A stretch of DNA of 64,000 nucleotides from Mucilaginibacter sp. 14171R-50 (GTDB lineage: Bacteria > Bacteroidota > Bacteroidia > Sphingobacteriales > Sphingobacteriaceae): positions 3,100,001-3,164,000 of the forward strand of contig NZ_CP048115.1 in NCBI RefSeq assembly GCF_010093045.1. The letters are read 5' to 3'. How positions within the stretch are numbered: position 1 is the stretch's first letter; each line of letters opens with the position of its first letter. The notes under the pieces were generated by a model. The model had not been told where the DNA came from. It made no database searches and saw only the letters and a list, made by a program, of their open reading frames with translations. The translations under genes and the position numbers were made by a program. Positions 33,060-39,665 of the stretch are shown here, piece after piece.

Positions 33060-33848
33060 ATGGATCTGAATTTAAAGGACAAAGTAATAGTAGTAACCGG
33101 AGGTGCAAGGGGCATTGGCGAAGGTATTGTACGCGGTCTTGCCGCAGAAGGTGCCATCCCTGTGATCATCGGCCGCAGCGAAGCAGACAACCTGGTAGTT
33201 GTAAATGATATAACCACAAAAGGCGGCCGCGCAGGACAGTTTGTTGCCGAGCTAACCCGCCCTGAAGAATGCGAGCAGGCCGTGAAGGCCATAGCCGAAA
33301 AATACGGCCGCATAGATGGCTTGGTGAACAATGCCGGTATAAACGATAGCGTTAGCTTAGAGCATGGCAATTATGTTGATTTTATGGCATCGCTCCATAA
33401 AAATATGGTGCATTACTACCTGGTGGCGCATTATGCTTTGCCTTTGCTAAAGAAATCAAAGGGCGCTATCCTCAACATATCTTCTAAAGTGGCAGATACA
33501 GGCCAGGGTAATACATCGGGCTATGCCGCTGCAAATGGCGGCCGCAATGCGCTTACCCGCGAATGGGCAGTTGAGTTGCTGAAATATGGCATACGGGTTA
33601 ACGCGGTTGTGGTTGCCGAGTGCTGGACGTCGCTTTACGAAAATTGGATAAATACCCTGCCTGACCCTTTAGCCAAGCGGAAAGAGATAGAAGCCACTAT
33701 ACCTTTGGGGCAGCGCATGACCACCACCCAGGAAATTGCTAATACCGTTATATTCCTGCTATCAGACCGTTCCAGCCACACCACCGGGCAAATTGTGTAT
33801 GTGGATGGTGGGTATGTGCATTTAGACAGGGCGCTGGCAGGTGCATAG
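33060..33848 (+). CDS. SDR oxidoreductase, L-fucose dehydrogenase-like
   Basis: 262-residue short-chain dehydrogenase with the Rossmann motif VVTGGARGIGEG (11-22) and VNNAGIND (89-96). The catalytic Ser142 and Tyr155 are in place, but the Lys four residues after the Tyr is replaced by Asn (YAAANGG, codon AAT). After the active site comes RVNAVVVAECWTSLYENW, which lacks the usual PG and is typical of the L-fucose/D-arabinose dehydrogenase-like branch. It would oxidise the imported sugar to a lactone, feeding the FAH enzyme's sugar acid. No lactonase or sugar-acid dehydratase is encoded in the operon. Last gene of the operon. Confidence 0.85.
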   Translation: MDLNLKDKVIVVTGGARGIGEGIVRGLAAEGAIPVIIGRSEADNLVVVNDITTKGGRAGQFVAELTRPEECEQAVKAIAEKYGRIDGLVNNAGINDSVSLEHGNYVDFMASLHKNMVHYYLVAHYALPLLKKSKGAILNISSKVADTGQGNTSGYAAANGGRNALTREWAVELLKYGIRVNAVVVAECWTSLYENWINTLPDPLAKRKEIEATIPLGQRMTTTQEIANTVIFLLSDRSSHTTGQIVYVDGGYVHLDRALAGA

Positions 33849-33854
33849 ATGAAT

Positions 33855-34215
33855 GTTAGCCCGCTCATTGCCGCGGAGGCTACTTGTTTTTCGCTGTTGT
33901 TTGTTTTTTTTTAAGGTGCTCAAGAGGGCTTCGCCGTTTTGTCTTGAAACAAAAGAAGCAAAAATTCAAGTCAGAGCGGTGCTTCATTCTGCTCACTTTG
34001 ACAGGAAGCCCCGCGCTCTTGAATAGAGCCTGACAAACGGAACGACGCCTCAAAATGCGGCATTGGCCTGTTCGGATAGCACAACACTGATAAAGCACAC
34101 CCTTTCGCAGAACAGGACGCGGCCGCGACTTTTCTTTTTGGTACTTTTTCTTTTGAGAGAAAAGAAAAAGTACATCCACTGGCGACTGGTTGTAACACTG
34201 CCATTCCTAACGAAG
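33855..34215. repeat. complex non-coding element, copy A
   Basis: About 360 bases inside the 928-base gene-free gap 33849-34776. Ordered landmarks: AGCCCGCTCATTGCCGCGGAGG, TTTTGTCTTGAAACAAAAG hairpin, CAAAAATTCAAGTCAG, AATGCGGCATTGGCCTGTTCG, CAGAACAGGACGCGGCCGCG, the perfect 14-base hairpin GTACTTTTTCTTTT (34141-34154) / AAAAGAAAAAGTAC (34160-34173), and CCATTCCTAACGAAGA. Copy B repeats all of these in order. ORFs of 80-100 codons across it overlap on several frames and are not genes. Confidence 0.85.
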
Positions 34216-34245
34216 AACAAATGAAGCTTTGTGTTTTCATGAACG

Positions 34246-34757
34246 CCAGCCCGCTCATTGCCGCGGAGGGCTACTTCTTTTGTCTTGAAACAAAAGAAGC
34301 AAAAATTCAAGTCAGCAAAAAGGCTTCTTTGCGCACAAGGCCTTTACCCTGCAAAGCAGGCAGAACCACGGGCTGGAATCTTTTGCCCCACGCTTCGCCG
34401 CACATGCCCAGCGCTTCAGCAAAATTTCCTAATGCCCTTGCCACGCACAACCCACCATTGTTCTGCCCGTTTTCGCCCGAAGCTGGTTTGCTGACGGGAA
34501 TACACTCGCTCCCCTAACGTCATTGCGAGCGTAGCGTGGCAATCTTCGATAGAAAAGTGAGCCGCCAGGAAAAAGCACCGCCCTAACGACACCAAAAATG
34601 CGGCATTGGCCTGTTCGAATGGTACATTAAATGATTAAGCACAACTATCACAGAACAGGACGCGGCCGCGACTTTTCTTTTTGGTACTTTTTCTTTTGAG
34701 AGAAAAGAAAAAGTATATCTACTGACGGTTATATATCACAAGCCATTCCTAACGAAG
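34246..34757. repeat. complex non-coding element, copy B with extra 150-base segment
   Basis: About 510 bases with the same landmarks as copy A in the same order; the 20-base and longer stretches are nearly identical, and the AAAAG/CTTTT hairpin is at 34684-34715. Between CAAGTCAG and GCGGCATTGG it has about 150 bases more. This insert contains a dispersed palindrome CGTCATTGCGAGCGTAGCG at 34518-34536. Confidence 0.85.
34518..34548. repeat. REP-like palindrome (CGTCATTGCGAGCG type)
   Basis: CGTCATTGCGAGCGTAGCG followed by TGGCAATCTTCG; the ATTGC..GCAAT arms pair. This palindrome type is widely dispersed in many bacterial genomes. It is nested in copy B and absent from copy A. Confidence 0.6.
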
Positions 34758-34776
34758 ATGATAGATGAAGTTGAGT

Positions 34777-35454
34777 CTACAATACCCCTTTTAACATATC
34801 CCAAACGTTAGCTGCTAATATTTTAGCGCCTTCGGCAGTGGGATGGATGCCATCTTGCTGATTAAGCGCCCGCACGCCGCCAACCCCTTGTAAAAGAAAA
34901 GGCACCAGCGCCATATTATTTTTGGTAGCTAGTTGTGGGAACATATTTTTAAAATCCCTTACGTATGCAGGCCCCATATTTGGGGGCACCTGCATGCCCA
35001 GCATTACCAGTTTAGCGTTGGGGTATTTGGCTTTTACCTTATCAATAATGGTTTGCAGATTTTTGGTAGTCTCTTTTACCGGGATGCCGCGCAGCCCATC
35101 GTTTGCGCCGAGTTCCAGCACAAATACATCAACAGGTTGCTTCAGCAGCCAGTCGATACGGTTTTTGCCCCCGGCAGATGTTTCGCCGCTAACGCCGCCG
35201 TTTATAATGGTATAAGGCAGCTTAGCGGAATCTATTTTAGTTTGCAAAACGCCCGCGTAAGATTGTGATGGGTCATCCAGTCCGTAGCCCGCGGTTAAGC
35301 TGTCGCCAAAAACTAAAATGTTTTTGGTTGATGCCGGGGCCGCTGTTTTAGCGCTGTCCGTTGCAAGGGTATCTGTTTTGGCCGATTTGCTGCCGCAGCC
35401 CGCAATGGTAATGGTTAGCACTATGGCTAAAATTATCCTGAATTTATTGTGCAT
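34777..35454 (-). CDS. SGNH/GDSL arylesterase (TesA-like) lipoprotein
   Basis: 225-residue esterase/lysophospholipase of the SGNH fold, with a lipoprotein signal (TITIAGC, Cys20). The four blocks are present: ILVFGDSLTAGYG (nucleophile Ser52), GGVSGETSAGG, LGANDGLRG and DGIHPTAEG (catalytic Asp/His). This is close to E. coli TesA and related arylesterases. The gene starts 6 bases after the stop of an ABC permease gene, so it is third in the operon ATPase, permease, esterase, which mirrors YbbA/YbbP/TesA. It probably acts at the cell envelope on lipids or acyl esters released or presented by the transporter; that is inference. Confidence 0.92.
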   Translation of the reverse strand: MHNKFRIILAIVLTITIAGCGSKSAKTDTLATDSAKTAAPASTKNILVFGDSLTAGYGLDDPSQSYAGVLQTKIDSAKLPYTIINGGVSGETSAGGKNRIDWLLKQPVDVFVLELGANDGLRGIPVKETTKNLQTIIDKVKAKYPNAKLVMLGMQVPPNMGPAYVRDFKNMFPQLATKNNMALVPFLLQGVGGVRALNQQDGIHPTAEGAKILAANVWDMLKGVL

Positions 35455-35460
35455 GATTTT

Positions 35461-38013
35461 TTATGAGTTTGACCGCAGTATTTCCAGCGGTGGTTTGTTT
35501 AATACACCCCTGCTGTTTAACAGGCCTATTATAACAGTTAACGATGTAATAACAATAAAGATAATGCCTACCGGTAAAAAATTAACGGAGTACGGCATGT
35601 CAAAAGTATATCTGGCCAGCAACCAGCTGCTGCCAACAGCGATGACAATACCAGTAAGCGCCGATAGTGCCCCCAGGAACAAATACTCTAACGCGGTAAT
35701 GGTAAATATCTGTTTGCGGCTGCCGCCCAGGGTACGCAGCAAAACACTTTCCTGTATGCGCTGGTATTTGCTGATGCGTACCGATGATATTAATACAATG
35801 ATACCTGTAATAATACTAAAGCCGCTCATGAATTTGATCACGTAGCCTATTTTACCAAGCAGTTCGTCCAGTACGTTCAGTATCAGGCCCAGGTCGATCA
35901 TTGAAACATTGGGGAATTGCTTTACCACGACTTGCTGATACCTTGCCGATACTGCGTTTGATGGCACATGCGTAAGCAATACATGAAACTGCGGCGCGTC
36001 CTCTAAAACCCCAGTGGGGAACACCACCTGGAAATTGGTTGAAACCTTGTTCCAGTTTACCTTACGGATACTGCTGATGTAGGTATTCATAGGTACACCC
36101 TGTACATTAAAAACCAGCTTATCGCCAACTTTGGCATTAATGCGGCCGGCAAAGCGCTCTTCGGCGGATATAGGGATGTCTTTACCGGGCGTGGCCGAGC
36201 CTTGCCAGGTGCCGGCAGTTACTTTTTCGGACGCGGTTAACGCATCCCGATAGGTAACCCGGTACTCATAGTTAAAAGCACGCTCAGATATATGCAGGGT
36301 CGAATCTTTTTTGGCATCCGCAGCGGTTTTACCGTTTACCTTTTCAAGCCGCATGGTGATGATAGGCACCTCGGACAGCACCGGCAGCCCTTGTTTGCGG
36401 GTGAGGTCGGCAACGGCTTTTTGCTGGCCCGACTGAATATCAAACAATATCATGTTGGATTGATTATCGCCGGTTGACAGCGTTACCTGGGAAATAAGCA
36501 GCTGCTGTATCAAAAATAGCGTGCAAATAAACGCGGTACTTAAGCCAATAGAAACCGTTAAGATAATGGTTTGATTATTTGGCCGGTATAAATTGGCAAA
36601 ACCCTGCCTCCAGGTATAACTCCACGATGCTTTTATCAGCAGGCCTACAAAGCGGGTAAGCAGCCAGGCAATTGCTGTTAATATCAAAAAGGCTACGCCC
36701 ATACCCATGGTAAAAAATATTGCGCCGGCCCAGTCGCCTATTTGCAGGTAAGCAAAGCAGGTGATAAATACCAGAACAAGCATATAAACCGCCCATCTTA
36801 ACGGATCGCGCAGGGTTGTGGTATTGTCGACTGATAGCCTCAAGGTGTTTAACGGTGAAATATTGCGGATAGAGATGAGCGGCAGCAAAGCGAACAATAT
36901 GGAAACGATAAGCCCTAATACAATGCCTTGCCATATAGCCATCCACGATATGGTAACGGATATGGTTATGGGCAAAAAATCTTTTAACACCAGCGGCAAT
37001 AAATGCTGTACGCCCGTACCCAATACCGCTCCGGCTACCGAACCTATCAGGCCAATGCCGGTTATTTGTATAAGATAGATCAGAAAGGCTTCGGATGCCT
37101 TTACGCCCAGGCAACGCATAATAGCGATGGATTGTATCTTTTCGCGGATGTAAATATTGATGGCGCTTGCTACGCCCACACAACCCAGCAGCAGGGCAAT
37201 AAAACCCACCAGTGATAAGAACTTCGACAGATCGGCAAAAGAGCGGCTGGTGCCTTCCTTTTTTCCTTCTACGGTATCATACCCAAACCCGGCCTTATCA
37301 AGTGTAGGATCCAGTTTCTTTACCAGTTTTTCTACATCGGTATTGCTGTTGTATTTGTAGTAATAGCTATAGTTGATGCGGCTGCCTGTGGTTATCAATC
37401 CTGTTTTATCAAGGTATTGCATCGGGATATAAACCACCGGGGCAATTCCCGATGAAATGCCCGTTTGACCGGGTGCCTTGTTTAGAATGCCCGCTATTAA
37501 AAAGGTTTCGTTACCAACTTTTATCGAGTCGTTTACCTTAGCGTTAAATTGCAGCATCAGCGTCTTATCAACCAGCGCGTTCTTGCCTTTTTTGAAAGAT
37601 ATACCTGCCTGTGCGGGTGTGGTTTCCAAAGAGCCATAATATGGGAAACTGCCTTGCAGGGCCTTTACCTGCACTAACCTGGTGTTTTGGCTTTTGGTGA
37701 ACAGCACCATAGATGGAAAACTGCGTTCCTGCGATCGGTCGTCGCCCAGGCTATCCAGCAGCTTTTGCAGTTTTGCGTCAGGCTCTTTATTGCCGCTGAT
37801 GGAAAGATCGGCGCCTATAAGGGTGGCAGCCTGGTTGTTAACATCGTTGCGAATGTTATACCTAAACGAGTAGATGGCCACCAGCGCGCCTATGCCGAAC
37901 ACTATTGATGAAATAAAAAGCAGCAGCCTGCCACGGTTACGCCGGCTATCGCGCAGCGCCATTTTAAACAGCCACGATAAAGTTATTTTTCTATTAAAAG
38001 TCAAATTATCCAT
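35461..38013 (-). CDS. ABC transporter permease with two FtsX domains (YbbP-like)
   Basis: 850-residue membrane protein with the YbbP/LolC-type architecture: an N-terminal helix (GRLLLFISSIVFGIGALVAI), a large periplasmic domain, a cluster of three helices around residues 260-400, a further helix pair in the middle and a C-terminal FtsX cluster (SGFSIITGIIVLISSVRISKYQRIQESVLLRTLGG). Start ATG 38013 is chosen; an in-frame ATG at 38028 overlaps the ATPase stop and a TTG at 38049 is less likely. It would be energised by the ATPase at 38021. Likely substrate is a lipid or acylated molecule in view of the esterase next to it. Confidence 0.88.
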   Translation of the reverse strand: MDNLTFNRKITLSWLFKMALRDSRRNRGRLLLFISSIVFGIGALVAIYSFRYNIRNDVNNQAATLIGADLSISGNKEPDAKLQKLLDSLGDDRSQERSFPSMVLFTKSQNTRLVQVKALQGSFPYYGSLETTPAQAGISFKKGKNALVDKTLMLQFNAKVNDSIKVGNETFLIAGILNKAPGQTGISSGIAPVVYIPMQYLDKTGLITTGSRINYSYYYKYNSNTDVEKLVKKLDPTLDKAGFGYDTVEGKKEGTSRSFADLSKFLSLVGFIALLLGCVGVASAINIYIREKIQSIAIMRCLGVKASEAFLIYLIQITGIGLIGSVAGAVLGTGVQHLLPLVLKDFLPITISVTISWMAIWQGIVLGLIVSILFALLPLISIRNISPLNTLRLSVDNTTTLRDPLRWAVYMLVLVFITCFAYLQIGDWAGAIFFTMGMGVAFLILTAIAWLLTRFVGLLIKASWSYTWRQGFANLYRPNNQTIILTVSIGLSTAFICTLFLIQQLLISQVTLSTGDNQSNMILFDIQSGQQKAVADLTRKQGLPVLSEVPIITMRLEKVNGKTAADAKKDSTLHISERAFNYEYRVTYRDALTASEKVTAGTWQGSATPGKDIPISAEERFAGRINAKVGDKLVFNVQGVPMNTYISSIRKVNWNKVSTNFQVVFPTGVLEDAPQFHVLLTHVPSNAVSARYQQVVVKQFPNVSMIDLGLILNVLDELLGKIGYVIKFMSGFSIITGIIVLISSVRISKYQRIQESVLLRTLGGSRKQIFTITALEYLFLGALSALTGIVIAVGSSWLLARYTFDMPYSVNFLPVGIIFIVITSLTVIIGLLNSRGVLNKPPLEILRSNS

Positions 38014-38020
38014 GGGTGTG

Positions 38021-38710
38021 TTATACATTACCGGTTTTGTCGTCGGCAACTAATTTGCCACCCTTTATTTTAATAATTCGTTGTGTTTTTGCTGCCAGTT
38101 CAAGATCATGGGTTACCAGCACCAGGGTAGTGCCCGCTTCGCGGTTAAGGTCGAAGATGAGTTTTACCACTTTTTCGCTCGTTTCGGCATCAAGGTTACC
38201 GGTTGGTTCATCAGCAAACAATATTTTAGGCGAGTTGGAGAAAGCCCTTGCAAGTGATACCCGCTGCTGCTCGCCGCCCGATAGCTGGGCAGGGTAGTGG
38301 TGTCCGCGGTCGGCCAGGCCCACTTTATCAAGCAGGTCCAGCGCGCGCGCCTTAATGTTCTTTTCGCCGCGCAGCTCTAACGGCACCATCACATTCTCTA
38401 AAGCAGTTAGCGTTGGTAGCAGCTGAAAATTTTGGAATATAAAGCCCACATACTGGTTGCGCACCTGTGCCCGCTTGTCTTCGCTTAAACTGCCCAGGTT
38501 TATGCCGTTTAATTCAACGGTGCCGGCACTTGCGCTATCCAGCCCGGCGCAAAGGCCAAGCAGGGTGGTTTTGCCGCTGCCCGACGGGCCAACTATTGCG
38601 TTTGTAGAACCCGCGCTGATGCTGAAATTTATATCATCTAAAATTGTAAGTTGCCGGCCGGCACTTTTATAAGTTTTGTTTAGGTTTGATATGTTTAAGA
38701 TGTTTTCCAA
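38021..38710 (-). CDS. ABC transporter ATPase (YbbA/LolD-like)
   Basis: ATP-binding subunit for the permease at 35461-38013. Walker A GPSGSGKTT, Q-loop, signature LSGGEQQRVSLARA and Walker B ILFADEPTGNLD are all present. No ATG begins the frame: the codons available are TTG at 38710 (LENILNISNLNKTYK, preferred because the conserved domain starts at once) and TTG at 38749. About 229 residues, the usual size of LolD/YbbA proteins. The stop is 7 bases before the permease ATG 38013 and the two are surely co-translated. Confidence 0.88.
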   Translation of the reverse strand: MENILNISNLNKTYKSAGRQLTILDDINFSISAGSTNAIVGPSGSGKTTLLGLCAGLDSASAGTVELNGINLGSLSEDKRAQVRNQYVGFIFQNFQLLPTLTALENVMVPLELRGEKNIKARALDLLDKVGLADRGHHYPAQLSGGEQQRVSLARAFSNSPKILFADEPTGNLDAETSEKVVKLIFDLNREAGTTLVLVTHDLELAAKTQRIIKIKGGKLVADDKTGNV

Positions 38711-38834
38711 AGTCGGTATTTGTTTTTGCTGTAATAAAGTAAATATCAAATATTTATTAATAAGGGGCAGGTTTAATATATTTAGTTACAAAAGCATTAC
38801 ACTGCACTACTGTTTTTAAAATGCCGATTATTTC

Positions 38835-38848
38835 TTTACACTTGTAAA
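38835..38848. promoter_or_regulatory. palindrome upstream of the Nudix-type regulator
   Basis: TTTACACTTGTAAA, 6-base arms around CT, ends 12 bases before the ATG at 38861. It could be the regulator's own operator or serve the divergent ABC operon; inference from position only. Confidence 0.4.
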
Positions 38849-38860
38849 TAAACGTACACA

Positions 38861-39565
38861 ATGCAAGAATATCCCGGGCAGCAACGAATGTTGGCTGCAG
38901 TAGATTGTATCATATTTGGTTTTGATGGCTGGAACATCAAATTGTTACTGGTAGAGCGTAATTTGGAACCCGAAATTGGCAAATGGAGCTTAATGGGCGG
39001 ATTTATACACCCTTCAGAAAGTCCGGAGGATGCGGCTAACCGGGTGCTTGAAGAGCGTACGGGCTTGAAAAATGTGTACATGGAGCAATTCCGGGTGTTT
39101 GGCAAGCCTGACCGCGACCCGGTAGAACGTACCCTATCTATTGCTTACTTTGCGCTTATTGATATTCAGAAATACGAAAAGCAGCTTACCAGCGAAAACC
39201 ACCCTGAGTGGTTCCTGCTTGATGAAATGCCCGAACTGGTTTTTGACCATAGCGAAATGGTAAAGCTGGCAAAAAAACAACTGCGCTATAAAGCTGCGCT
39301 ACACCCTATACTTTTCCAGTTGCTGCCCGAAAGGTTTACCATACCCCAGCTGCAGGCCTTATATGAGGGTGTTTACCAAACCCAGTTTGACGACCGCAAC
39401 TTTAGCCGCAAACTCCTATCTACGGGTTTACTGGTAAAACTGGCCGAAAAAGATAAGCAGTCGTCAAAAAAAGGGGCCTTTTATTATCGCCTTGATCCAT
39501 CACATTACGAAGAGAAGTTTGAAAAGTTCCTGAACCTGGTGCCTAACCCGGATAAGTTCTTCTAA
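38861..39565 (+). CDS. Nudix-domain transcriptional regulator (NrtR/AraR-type)
   Basis: 234 residues: an N-terminal Nudix fold (about 10-145) and a C-terminal winged helix-turn-helix (about 155-225, FTIPQLQALYEGVYQTQFDDRNFSRKL). The Nudix box reads GFIHPSESPEDAANRVLEER, in which the REUXEE core has become RVLEER, so catalytic Glu residues are lost. This is typical of NrtR-like proteins that sense a sugar or ADP-ribose and bind DNA. In Bacteroidota members regulate pentose use. The nearest sugar genes are 5 kb upstream, so the target is unknown. Divergent from the ABC operon; a palindrome lies between. Confidence 0.9.
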   Translation: MQEYPGQQRMLAAVDCIIFGFDGWNIKLLLVERNLEPEIGKWSLMGGFIHPSESPEDAANRVLEERTGLKNVYMEQFRVFGKPDRDPVERTLSIAYFALIDIQKYEKQLTSENHPEWFLLDEMPELVFDHSEMVKLAKKQLRYKAALHPILFQLLPERFTIPQLQALYEGVYQTQFDDRNFSRKLLSTGLLVKLAEKDKQSSKKGAFYYRLDPSHYEEKFEKFLNLVPNPDKFF

Positions 39566-39665
39566 GGAACTGACATAACAGGCAATGGTAACACTAACTG
39601 CTGTGTTGCTGTTCATCATTACGATAAATCTGCTTACATTTAAGCGATTATAAACGTTTGTTAAG

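Noticed and set aside
26410..33848. A SusC/SusD polysaccharide locus
   Set aside because: No SusC or SusD homologue occurs in the operon; the TonB receptor at 20273 is 6 kb away and lacks a SusD partner.
33880..34517. Several overlapping ORFs of 78-99 codons on both strands
   Set aside because: They lie entirely in the duplicated non-coding element, occupy different frames in the two copies, and their products look like translated repeat hairpins without any domain.
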